Shown here: piece after piece, positions 20,615 through 30,000 of the stretch
Layout of the letters: every line of letters starts with the position of its first letter
How positions within the stretch are numbered: the stretch's first letter is position 1
Assembly: GCA_934047225.1 (NCBI GenBank)
Contig: OW203986.1
Coordinates: 13,209,221 to 13,273,220 of the forward strand
Length of the DNA stretch: 64,000 bases
Source: Ypsolopha sequella
Lineage: Eukaryota; Arthropoda; Insecta; Lepidoptera; Ypsolophidae
Direction of reading: 5' to 3'
Position numbers and translations under genes: made by a program
The notes under the pieces: model-generated
The model's database searches: none
What the model was told of the DNA's origin: nothing
The model's input: only the letters and a program-made list of their open reading frames with translations

Positions 20615-20757
20615 TATCGTGTTTTTAGATATTTAATTAAATAAAAGACCGTTATACGTATCACTATGTATTGTTCGGAAAACAGAATGACGAACGCTCG
20701 TGTTACCCACTCTTGTTCAACATAAAAATCAAAATAAATCTACCTTCAAACATCACA
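20615..20757 (-). repeat. 5' LTR of Ty3/gypsy element (143 bp)
   Basis: Same sequence as the 3' LTR, followed inward by the primer-binding site and flanked outside by ATTTT at 20758-20762. It presumably carries the promoter for the genomic RNA; no confident TATA box was assigned. Confidence 0.92.
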
Positions 20758-21002
20758 ATTTTATTAGGAAATAAAGATGACTAATATTAATACAGTCACT
20801 TAATGTTGGTAGGTAACTAAATAGGAAACAATTAATGATAAATATGTTAAATAGGTGCTCCCATACTAACTTAAATGAAAAGGTGCTTCCATAAAAACTA
20901 AAATAGCAGACTTGGCTTTACATAAGATCTCACAACTTTTTACGGTGGAAGGATTGCGTTGCGAGACTTGCCATTTTTGTACATTTTATGTTTTTGATGG
21001 GA

Positions 21003-21428
21003 TTGATCTTTTTGTAGGGATTATACTTATAAACAATGTATAAATAAAGACTTATGATTTTGTCCAAAAAAAAAAGTTAACCGCTCTCTTTTTTTGGTTT
21101 TCAAACGGTCGTTTCAAGAACGTGGTTAAGAAATCAACTTGATTTTTTTTTCATAAAATAGGTAATAGGGTACCTATGAAGGGATCTTACTTAAATCATA
21201 GATTCTTTTCCCTACAAAATATTTAAGTATTAGCTAAAAACACACCAATTTATTTTTTTCGCTGCTTGATCATTAGTAATTACGCATCCAAGAAAAAGAG
21301 GCCAATGAGAAAACATATAATCACCTCTATCAATTAGAGCAAATAAAAGCAAATAAAGTCTTTGCCATTGAACTTCTTGTGCTGGACGGGTAATAAAAAA
21401 AGTTGCTAGGGTAGGCCATCCTCTAAAC
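21003..21428 (-). repeat. Right half of host repeat R1, split by copy A
   Basis: Reverse complement of 38768-39150: CTTTTTGTAGGGATTATAC, ATAAACAATGTA, CTCTCTTTTTTTGG, GTTTTCAAACG, AATTACGCATCCAAGAAAAA, GAGGCCAA and GGACGGGTAATAAAAAAAGT, ending near GTTGCTAGGGTA. With 13068-13169 it restores one contiguous repeat. Confidence 0.75.
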
Positions 21429-22470
21429 GCCTCACCTGCTGCGCTCTCCCAGTTTCTGGGGTAACCCTTAATTGGGTGGCTTCAATTCAAATTTATCTCA
21501 AAATATAAAATATATCTTAACTTTTAATTTCCTTTGAAATTCAAAACGTTTGCATTATGATAATTGCTTATCTGCACACACATGTCTGTGTGGCTGACAT
21601 TGGCTGCGGTTATATAATCTGAACCGATGACCAACACACAACAACGCGTTGCTAAATTATGGAACAATTAGATTTACTGAGTATAAACACGTACCTGTTT
21701 GCTGTATTGCCAAGCTATTATATACTTAATAATACATTAAGACGACAAAAAATAACCTGCTAAAATGGTAGCGCCTGACAAATAATTCAGGACCCTCTGA
21801 GTACGAACCAAAATTATATATTTTTTTGTTTAACTTTATATTATATGTGCAACGCTCGGCCCGCGGGCCGGATGCGGCCCACCCTGGGTTTTGAACCGGC
21901 CCGCGTAGCATCTTTGAGCTGCGCGCCAAAAATCGTAATATTTTTGTTACATGCTGCCTGTAAGAAAGCTAAATGAAAGCATAATAAAGCAACAAAACTT
22001 GTACTTTCATCATAAATGATGTCCACTGCTTATTTTGCACACTTCTTACATATGAGATTGCGGTGTGTGCAAGCAATGAATAACTAACATGTCGATCTCC
22101 ACAATTTTATCGCATTATTACATAAAATAAACTGTATTTTTTTTTCAAGACTACCTTTTATTATCTGCGGCCCGCGATTTCGTTAACATCGTAAAGCTTG
22201 GCCCGCAACTTTCAAAAGCTTGCATATACCTGCTTGAAACTATCTACTGTGATCAAATTTCAAACTTATCTGTGGTAAAAAGATAGAGCTGAAACAAATA
22301 AATAAGCTTATTACTTTTTTTTTGTTAATTTGCAGTGATAGAAGCCATAGTAACCCGTAACCTGTGAAAATTCCAACTGACTACCTATTGCGACCAAACC
22401 CTTGTGCCAGAGGAGGCTTGAGGGCCCCGCTTGGTACCCTTCGGGTACGGAACCTTAAAAAGATTATAGA
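21429..22470. other. Spacer between copies A and B with repeat fragments
   Basis: About 21738-21800 is a GTTCC-family fragment (AAGACGACAAAAAATAACCT, GTAGCGCCTGACAAATAATT). 22340-22455 is another, ending CGGGTACGGAACCTTAAAAA, and copy B is inserted 10 bp after it. No gene. Confidence 0.5.
21846..22230. mobile_element. Possible hAT-type MITE with GGCCCGCGGGCC end
   Basis: The left end TGCAACGCTCGGCCCGCGGG and a right block, GGCCCGCGATTTCG and TTGGCCCGCAACTTTCAAA, resemble ends of hAT-derived repeats of animals, which often mimic GGCCCGCGGGCC. I could not define an 8-bp target duplication, so the class is tentative. Confidence 0.4.
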
Positions 22471-23091
22471 ATCCCATCAAAAACATAAAATGTACAAAAA
22501 TGGCAAGTCTCGCAACGCAATCCTTCCACCGTAAAAAGTTGTGAGATCTTATGTAAAGCCAAGTCTGCTATTTTAGTTTTTATGGAAGCACCTTTTCATT
22601 TAAGTTAGTATGGGAGCACCTATTTAACATATTTATCATTAATTGTTTCCTATTTAGTTACCTACCAACATTAAGTGACTGTATTAATATTAGTCATCTT
22701 TATTTCCTAATAAAATATAGTGACTTCGCAATCGCACAGCAACATATACAACATATCAGCTACCTAATACCAATTTAGTAGCGATTTGAGAAGATATTTC
22801 TACGCATCAGTGCTTTATTTGTGCTCTGCGATTGCAAAGTCACCATATTTTATTAGGAAATAAAGATGACTAATATTAATACAGTCACTTAATGTTGGTA
22901 GGTAACTAAATAGGAAACAATTAATGATAAATTTGTTAAATAGGTGCTCCCATACTAACTTAAATGAAAAGGTGCTTCCATAAAAACTAAAATAGCAGAC
23001 TTGGCTTTACATAAGATCTCACAACTTTTTACGGTGGAAGGATTGCGTTGCGAGACTTGCCATTTTTGTACATTTTATGTTTTTGATGGGA
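22471..23091. repeat. Head-to-head duplicated end of copy B (621 bp inverted repeat)
   Basis: The left arm (22471 to about 22742) and right arm (about 22818-23091) are near-perfect inverted copies starting and ending with TCCCATCAAA/TTTGATGGGA. A small arm difference (TTTAACATATTT outer, AAATTTGTTAAA inner) is shared by all three elements, marking outer and inner arms. Confidence 0.85.
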
Positions 23092-23151
23092 TCTCATTTC
23101 TTTTTGTAGGTAGTCCTCCTTTTTTTCTTCTCGGGTAATATTTCTTGCACG

Positions 23152-23639
23152 TCAGCTGCGGATTTTCTTAAAACCCACTCCCTTTAACTGATCATTAGGA
23201 CATACTCCTGAGAAACTAGTATCGGGAAGGAGCATTTCATAATGACCACCTAAGAAACTACCAGAGAATCGTAAACGTTTCACTGGCATCCCAGGATCGC
23301 CACCGAATGATCCTCTCAAACGGCCATTTTCGTAAACCTCGAACGTAAATGGATACAAAGCGGTGGCTGCCATAAGTTTGGATACGGAACCGTAGGTGGT
23401 AGTTTTCATCATTGCTATCGAGTACATGTGTCTCCACGCTCGTCACACGTATAAAGTTGCATTTCATCCCAATGCGCTACCACATACTCGACTACCGCAC
23501 ACCTAATGTCATATGACGACTCAATATTCCCATACATAGAGAATGACAAAGAATGGAACAAACATGAACCATCTCCAGGTATAGGGACAACTAGGTGTGG
23601 ACAAGGATTTTCATTTATGTACAATATTTCAGGTTCCAT
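23152..23639 (-). pseudogene. OTU-like cysteine protease domain, frame-broken (copy B)
   Basis: Same sequence and same frame interruptions as the copy at 15212-15699. The nucleophile frame (23415-23639) has PGDGSCLFHSL. The histidine frame (23152-23427) has FLGGHYEMLLP. A middle frame overlaps both (23258-23467). No further stop or shift separates it from copies A and C, so the break was already present in the source element. It runs toward the duplicated TCCC end, antisense to the polarity implied by the hairpin end. Frames on the opposite strand over this region are shadows. Confidence 0.75.
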
Positions 23640-23999
23640 TGCAATATTAATTTTTACTGTAAGTTATTATTACTATTATCCACAAATAGATGCAACAGGC
23701 AGGTTAAAATTTCTTTTGACCATGAAGTGAAAGGCAGGCTTGTCAGTCTAAACCACAGAGTACATTATTATGTCTAAACCTCTCAGAATAATGAGCTAAA
23801 CCTGGTCTTTTTTGAATGACACACGAGTACATAGACATTTCAATATACCTACATCATAGAGGATGCATTTACAAATAAAACAACATTAGCCGCTTTATTT
23901 TTCCTTTAATATATTTAAAGCTTTACTTGATAAATAACCTTTTACCTTGACTTTTAGGGTTACGTATCATTAGGTTCCGTGACCCTATTACTAATCCTC

Positions 24000-25165
24000 C
24001 GCTGTCTATCCATCTATCACATAGCTTCAGCCGTTATAGGTAGCGCGTAAATATTTTCACATAATATATGTTACATTGTCCTCTATCACGGCAAATAATA
24101 ATATGGCCCCTATCACAGCATAAAAAGTTCAATAAATGGAAATCCAAGGGGGGTCCAATTATTTTGGGCATATAAATATTAGAGTTCCGTATTCAAAAGG
24201 TGCTGATTTGTTTGTCAGGCGCTACCATTTTAGGGCCTTGTTTTTTGTCGCCTTGATGTTGCTATGTCATCTTTATTGTTGGTATTTACCATAATGATTT
24301 GGGGTTTCGTACCCATATTGTGTGATGGTAGTACGGAATCCTTCGTGAGCGAGTCTGAATTGCACTTAGCCGGTTTAATAGCGACTTAATTACGAAATGT
24401 TGATATTTATCTTCTTAAATAGACTAAATGTGTTTTAGGGTTCCTTACCCAAAGCACAAATTATTATAACAAAGGCTCTATCGTTAGAACGGTTATACAT
24501 ACAAGTTGAAAATTTAGGCAGACTACTTTAAAGTAAAATAAGAAATAATAAAAATTAGGGTTCCTTCCTAAAAAGGTACCGAATTGTTTGTCAGGCGCTA
24601 CCGTTTTATCGCTTTGTTTTTTGTCGCCTTGATGGTGCTATGGCATCTATGTTGTTGCAATTTACTTTTAGGGTTCCATACCCGTATTGTGTAGGGGTAC
24701 GGAACCCTTTATGCGCGAGTCGGATTCGCAAACTACCGTTTTTTTAGTGACTTAATTACGAAATGTTGATATTTTCTTCTTAAATAGACTAATATTGTGA
24801 ATGTGTGGAACATTATAAACCACCCTTTTTAGGGTGCCTTACCCAAGGAACAGATTATTATAACAAAGGCTCTATCTTTAGAACGGTAATACAACATACA
24901 AGTAAAAGTTTAAACTTTGGGCAGTCTGTAGTAAATACTTTAAAGTAAAATAATGAAAATTTGGGTTCCGTACTAAAAAGGTACCGAATTGTTTGTCAGG
25001 CGCTACCGTTTTATCGCTTTGTTTTTTGTCGCCTTAATGTTGCTATGGCATCTTTATTGTTGTTATTTACTTTTAGGGTTCCGTACCCGTATTGTGTAGG
25101 GGTACGGAACTCTTTATGCACGAGTCAGATTCGCACTTTACCGGTTTTATTTTTTAGTTTTCGCA
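24000..25165 (-). repeat. Three GTTCC-family units inside copy B
   Basis: Inverted counterpart of 13727-14885, with the same three units and the closing CTAATCCTCCGCTGTCTATC block. Short open frames here are not genes. Confidence 0.75.
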
Positions 25166-25709
25166 CTTTAACTTTTACGTAGAATTTTTCGTTTTAGGCG
25201 TCTTTAATGCAAAGCAGCATTCCACCAACGTCATCTAGTGTCATACAAATTTATAGATGCAGCTGGAAACATACATTTTGTATAGACTTTGTATGGAAAT
25301 ATTAAATTACCAACCGAAAATAACATTTTTATATTTTTTTGTTGCAATGTACACTTAACACTAACCGCATGCAAAATTTCAAGTTTGTAGGACTGCTAGA
25401 ACACCTTTAGACTTTTGATGATGTGTCAGTCAGTCAGTGACAAAATAAGGGAACTTTGACTTGAGATATTTCGTAATCGAATATAGGTACAAAGTTGTAA
25501 TTTGAAGTCAGATATAGGATCAGTAAGTACTCTTGGTTCCTGAAATTTCAGACTTCTAGCTTCACCCACAACGAAGATACAGGGGGGTTGAAAGTGCCGT
25601 GAGTTGCTTCGAGAAAAGGATGGTACGGCCGTTCCGCGTTTTTTCTGCGAGACTTTGCGGGGGCACTGCCGTGCCCCCAGATATACTTAACCCAATTCCA
25701 GTCCTAATT

Positions 25710-26092
25710 CTAAAAGTGGCGATTGTTCAGGTGGTAGAACGCTGGCCTCTCAACCTTGAGATTTTGGTGCGATACCCGGTTAGGTATGCACCAGTGAGTA
25801 TTTCGGAATATATGTACATAGTATTTCTATGTGTAACCCTAATGCTTACCACTCGCTGGACAAAGAAGGAAAACATCGCAAAGAAACCTGCATATCCGAA
25901 AATGCGTAATATGTTTTACCCGAAGAACGGAAATAGGGCTTACCACCCATCACGTTGGAACTTAATAATAGTCAGTGAAACGCGGCTGTAATTGTGTGGT
26001 GGTGTGGATTGTGACTTACATTTCACAGTTCACACTCGGGAACAGCCCTGGCAATCCCTCGGGGATTCATGTCGTGGCGATATATATTATTT
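25710..26092 (+). mobile_element. tRNA-derived SINE
   Basis: The head resembles a tRNA gene. GGTGGTAGAACGCTGG recalls an A box, and GGTGCGATACCCGG is a degenerate B box. The body shares GTATGCACCAGTGAGTATTT, ACCCGAAGAACGG, CACGTTGGAACTTAATAATA, GTTCACACTCGGGAACA and CTCGGGGATTCATGTCGTGG with the inverted copy at 61108-61398, and the end runs into an ATATATATTAT tract. It is non-coding and needs LINE machinery. Partial relatives lie at 58955-59060 and 61836-61904. Confidence 0.75.
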
Positions 26093-26144
26093 TGAAAATA
26101 ACTTAACTTTTTTGAAGTGAGAATGAGAGCTAAAACGTTTTAAC

Positions 26145-26179
26145 ACTAATCAAAGTCTTCTTGTACGAGTTCCACTATT
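26145..26179. repeat. Left arm of 36-bp inverted repeat around copy C
   Basis: ACTAATCAAAGTCTTCTTGT followed by ACGAGTTCCACTATT is the exact reverse complement of 29636-29670. Copy C lies between the arms. Without C the arms would be about 245 bp apart, like the ends of a small MITE, but no target duplication was found. Confidence 0.7.
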
Positions 26180-26202
26180 AAACACGGTCAGAAATAATAT
26201 AA

Positions 26203-26822
26203 TCCCATCAAAAACATAAAATGTACAAAAATGGCAAGTCTCGCAACGCAATCCTTCCACCGTAAAAAGTTGTGAGATCTTATGTAAAGCCAAGTCTGCT
26301 ATTTTAGTTTTTATGGAAGCACCTTTTCATTTAAGTTAGTATGGGAGCACCTATTTAACATATTTATCATTAATTGTTTCCTATTTAGTTACCTACCAAC
26401 ATTAAGTGACTGTATTAATATTAGTCATCTTTATTTCCTAATAAAATATAGTGACTTCGCAATCGCACAGCAACATATACAACATATCAGCTACCTAATA
26501 CCAATTTAGTAGCGATTTGAGAAGATATTTCTACGCATCAGTGCTTTATTTGTGCTCTGCGATTGCAAAGTCACCATATTTTATTAGGAAATAAAGATGA
26601 CTAATATTAATACAGTCACTTAATGTTGGTAGGTAACTAAATAGGAAACAATTAATGATAAATTTGTTAAATAGGTGCTCCCATACTAACTTAAATGAAA
26701 AGGTGCTTCCATAAAAACTAAAATAGCAGACTTGGCTTTACATAAGATCTCACAACTTTTTACGGTGGAAGGATTGCGTTGCGAGACTTGCCATTTTTGT
26801 ACATTTTATGTTTTTGATGGGA
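26203..26822. repeat. Head-to-head duplicated end of copy C (620 bp inverted repeat)
   Basis: Same as the structure at 22471-23091, with the same outer and inner arm markers. Confidence 0.85.
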
Positions 26823-26882
26823 TCTCATTTCTTTTTGTAGGTAGTCCTCCTTTTTTTCTTCTCGGGTAATATTTCTTGCACG

Positions 26883-27370
26883 TCAGCTGCGGATTTTCTT
26901 AAAACCCACTCCCTTTAACTGATCATTAGGACATACTCCTGAGAAACTAGTATCGGGAAGGAGCATTTCATAATGACCACCTAAGAAACTACCAGAGAAT
27001 CGTAAACGTTTCACTGGCATCCCAGGATCGCCACCGAATGATCCTCTCAAACGGCCATTTTCGTAAACCTCGAACGTAAATGGATACAAAGCGGTGGCTG
27101 CCATAAGTTTGGATACGGAACCGTAGGTGGTAGTTTTCATCATTGCTATCGAGTACATGTGTCTCCACGCTCGTCACACGTATAAAGTTGCATTTCATCC
27201 CAATGCGCTACCACATACTCGACTACCGCACACCTAATGTCATATGACGACTCAATATTCCCATACATAGAGAATGACAAAGAATGGAACAAACATGAAC
27301 CATCTCCAGGTATAGGGACAACTAGGTGTGGACAAGGATTTTCATTTATGTACAATATTTCAGGTTCCAT
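26883..27370 (-). pseudogene. OTU-like cysteine protease domain, frame-broken (copy C)
   Basis: Third copy of the broken OTU domain. The nucleophile frame is 27146-27370 (PGDGSCLFHSL), the histidine frame 26883-27158 (GGHYEMLLP), with the linking frame at 26989-27198. The sequence appears the same as in copies A and B, including the frame changes. An OTU domain of about 120-150 residues would fit within the 488 bp if the frames were joined, so length is preserved and only phase is lost. Confidence 0.75.
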
Positions 27371-27729
27371 TGCAATATTAATTTTTACTGTAAGTTATTA
27401 TTACTATTATCCACAAATAGATGCAACAGGCAGGTTAAAATTTCTTTTGACCATGAAGTGAAAGGCAGGCTTGTCAGTCTAAACCACAGAGTACATTATT
27501 ATGTCTAAACCTCTCAGAATAATGAGCTAAACCTGGTCTTTTTTGAATGACACACGAGTACATAGACATTTCAATATACCTACATCATAGAGGATGCATT
27601 TACAAATAAAACAACATTAGCCGCTTTATTTTTCCTTTAATATATTTAAAGCTTTACTTGATAAATAACCTTTTACCTTGACTTTTAGGGTTACGTATCA
27701 TTAGGTTCCGTGACCCTATTACTAATCCT

Positions 27730-28890
27730 CCGCTGTCTATCCATCTATCACATAGCTTCAGCCGTTATAGGTAGCGCGTAAATATTTTCACATAATATAT
27801 GTTACATTGTCCTCTATCACGGCAAATAATAATATGGCCCCTATCACAGCATAAAAAGTTCAATAAATGGAAATCCAAGGGGGGTCCAATTATTTTGGGC
27901 ATATAAATATTAGAGTTCCGTATTCAAAAGGTGCTGATTTGTTTGTCAGGCGCTACCATTTTAGGGCCTTGTTTTTTGTCGCCTTGATGTTGCTATGTCA
28001 TCTTTATTGTTGGTATTTACCATAATGATTTGGGGTTTCGTACCCATATTGTGTGATGGTAGTACGGAATCCTTCGTGAGCGAGTCTGAATTGCACTTAG
28101 CCGGTTTAATAGCGACTTAATTACGAAATGTTGATATTTATCTTCTTAAATAGACTAAATGTGTTTTAGGGTTCCTTACCCAAAGCACAAATTATTATAA
28201 CAAAGGCTCTATCGTTAGAACGGTTATACATACAAGTTGAAAATTTAGGCAGACTACTTTAAAGTAAAATAAGAAATAATAAAAATTAGGGTTCCTTCCT
28301 AAAAAGGTACCGAATTGTTTGTCAGGCGCTACCGTTTTATCGCTTTGTTTTTTGTCGCCTTGATGGTGCTATGGCATCTATGTTGTTGCAATTTACTTTT
28401 AGGGTTCCATACCCGTATTGTGTAGGGGTACGGAACCCTTTATGCGCGAGTCGGATTCGCAAACTACCGTTTTTTTAGTGACTTAATTACGAAATGTTGA
28501 TATTTTCTTCTTAAATAGACTAATATTGTGAATGTGTGGAACATTATAAACCACCCTTTTTAGGGTGCCTTACCCAAGGAACAGATTATTATAACAAAGG
28601 CTCTATCTTTAGAACGGTAATACAACATACAAGTAAAAGTTTAAACTTTGGGCAGTCTGTAGTAAATACTTTAAAGTAAAATAATGAAAATTTGGGTTCC
28701 GTACTAAAAAGGTACCGAATTGTTTGTCAGGCGCTACCGTTTTATCGCTTTGTTTTTTGTCGCCTTAATGTTGCTATGGCATCTTTATTGTTGTTATTTA
28801 CTTTTAGGGTTCCGTACCCGTATTGTGTAGGGGTACGGAACTCTTTATGCACGAGTCAGATTCGCACTTTACCGGTTTTATTTTTTAGTT
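27730..28890 (-). repeat. Three GTTCC-family units inside copy C
   Basis: Inverted counterpart of 13727-14885 with the same order of blocks. Confidence 0.75.
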
Positions 28891-29412
28891 TTCGCACTTT
28901 AACTTTTACGTAGAATTTTTCGTTTTAGGCGTCTTTAATGCAAAGCAGCATTCCACCAACGTCATCTAGTGTCATACAAATTTATAGATGCAGCTGGAAA
29001 CATACATTTTGTATAGACTTTGTATGGAAATATTAAATTACCAACCGAAAATAACATTTTTATATTTTTTTGTTGCAATGTACACTTAACACTAACCGCA
29101 TGCAAAATTTCAAGTTTGTAGGACTGCTAGAACACCTTTAGACTTTTGATGATGTGTCAGTCAGTCAGTGACAAAATAAGGGAACTTTGACTTGAGATAT
29201 TTCGTAATCGAATATAGGTACAAAGTTGTAATTTGGGGTCAGATATAGGATCAGTAAGTATTCTTGGTTCCTGAAATTTCAGACTTCTAGCTTCACCCAC
29301 AACGAAGATACAGGGGGGTTGAAAGTGCCGTGAGTTGCTTCGAGAAAAGGATGGTACGGCCGTTCCGCGTTTTTTCTGCGAGACTTTGCGGGGGCACTGC
29401 CGTGCCCCCAGA

Positions 29413-30000
29413 TAATGGGGAAGTGGACAAGCAAGTTTGGTCATTTATTAGTGAATCAGGATCTATGTCTCTATGTCTATTTACTTCTAGGGCTTCGAGG
29501 GCATTCATTTTCCTTCCTTTCTTGCATCTATGCAATAATTAGACTTAGTTAGCTATCCTTTTTTACTGTTTACCTATTCCAATCAGCCCGAGGATGTCAA
29601 ATAGACGAAACTAGTCGCAATAATTAAGTAAATAAAATAGTGGAACTCGTACAAGAAGACTTTGATTAGTTTTAGAATGAAGTTCCATCAAGGAGTCACA
29701 CCTTACAGTATAAATTACTAAAACGTTTTACTTGAAACTTCTGCCTTGCTTGCCATTACGGGCTGTCAAACTGAAGCATAATTACAGTACTCCCAAGCAT
29801 ATAATGCGCATACAAATCTTTGCCACTGTTCGGCAAAGTTCGTATTTTCTTACACTTTCTATACAAGCAATAAGGTCACGTGGTACGTCCGGTCGCTCGG
29901 CTATAGATTTGTGTGCACATTATTACTTCGGGGGCACTGTACATATCGCTATATCACCCGTTAATTTCGCAGATAAAATGTCCGTGGTGATATTATATAT
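29413..30000. other. Unique spacer with right arm of the 36-bp inverted repeat
   Basis: The right arm (29636-29670: AATAGTGGAACTCGTACAAG onward) pairs with 26145-26179. The rest contains an open frame at 29732-30055 without motifs. No gene supported. Confidence 0.45.

Larger units (their letters stand above)
16140..20757 (-). mobile_element. Ty3/gypsy LTR retrotransposon, apparently intact (Mag-like)
   Basis: A 4618-bp element with two 143-bp LTRs (16140-16282 and 20615-20757) that I read as identical. It is flanked by a 5-bp target duplication, ATTTT (16135-16139 and 20758-20762); the unoccupied sequence CATATTTTATTAGG is preserved in copies B and C. On the minus strand the LTR begins TGTGATGTTTGAAGG and ends ACACGATA. 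A primer-binding site and a purine tract flank the internal region, which is one long Gag-Pol frame. Small size, short LTRs and a tRNA-Ser-like primer site suggest the Mag lineage (inference). Identical LTRs indicate a recent insertion. Confidence 0.92.
13170..21002 (-). mobile_element. Helitron-like element copy A (OTU-bearing), split by a Ty3/gypsy insertion
   Basis: Excluding the 4623 bp contributed by the retrotransposon and its target duplication, the element is about 3.21 kb and nearly identical to copies B and C, but inverted. One end has the hairpin GGGGGCAC-GGCA-GTGCCCCC (13173-13192) followed inward by GCAAAGTCTCGCA. The other end (21002, minus strand) reads TCCCATCAAAAACATAAAAT with GCAAGTCTCGCA inside. 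These subterminal GTCTCGC repeats are inverted. Flanks join as A^T with no duplication when compared with the 39-kb relative. Contents from 13170: GTTCC-family repeats, broken OTU domain, 620-bp head-to-head end. No Rep/helicase gene is present, so the element is non-autonomous. Strand is given from the hairpin-at-3' rule and is tentative. Confidence 0.7.
15760..21002. repeat. Head-to-head duplicated element end of copy A (620 bp without the insertion)
   Basis: The inner arm starts TCCCATCAAAAACATAAAAT at 15760; the outer arm ends with its reverse complement at 21002. Without the retrotransposon the pair forms a 620-bp near-perfect inverted repeat with arms of about 270 bp and a spacer of about 80 bp. 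The gypsy element entered the junction between spacer and outer arm. The same structure is intact at 22471-23091 and 26203-26822. Confidence 0.8.
22471..25681 (+). mobile_element. Helitron-like element copy B (OTU-bearing)
   Basis: A 3211-bp element with termini TCCCATCAAAAACATAAAAT (22471) and GTGCCCCCAGA (25681), preceded by A and followed by T, with no target duplication. Contents on the plus strand: 621-bp head-to-head inverted end, OTU pseudogene on the minus strand, GTTCC-family units, subterminal TGCGAGACTTTGC and terminal hairpin. Only a handful of differences from C were noticed, such as 25502-25535 where B has TTTGAAGTCAG and C has TTTGGGGTCAG. Flanks differ from those of A and C, so the copies arose by separate insertions and not by local duplication. 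Confidence 0.75.
25682..26202. other. Spacer between copies B and C, mostly a SINE
   Basis: Contains the SINE at about 25710-26092, then unique DNA with one arm of a 36-bp inverted repeat at 26145-26179. The plus-strand open frame reading through from copy B into the SINE (25599-25991) is chance. Confidence 0.6.
26203..29412 (+). mobile_element. Helitron-like element copy C (OTU-bearing)
   Basis: A 3210-bp element, same orientation and content as copy B, about 520 bp downstream of it. Ends are TCCCATC at 26203 and CCCCCAGA at 29412, preceded by A and followed by T. The left flank is AACACGGTCAGAAATAATATAA-type unique DNA and the right flank ATGGGGAAGTGGACAAGC, unlike those of B. It contains the 620-bp inverted end, the OTU pseudogene, GTTCC-family units and the terminal hairpin. 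No replication-helicase gene. Confidence 0.75.

Noticed and set aside
16140..20757. Endogenous retrovirus with an envelope gene
   Set aside because: After integrase the frame ends in an acidic tail and the 3' LTR follows within about 50 bp, leaving no room for an envelope.
25710..25790. A tRNA gene on the plus strand
   Set aside because: Only degenerate A- and B-box-like blocks are present, no acceptor stem could be paired, and the block continues into a SINE body shared with 61108-61398.
25599..25991. 130-codon open frame on the plus strand
   Set aside because: It reads from the antisense end of copy B into the SINE; both parts are non-coding repeats.
22471..29412. Tandem segmental duplication producing copies B and C
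   Set aside because: Sequence identity stops exactly at TCCC and at CAGA in both copies, and the outer flanks are unrelated.
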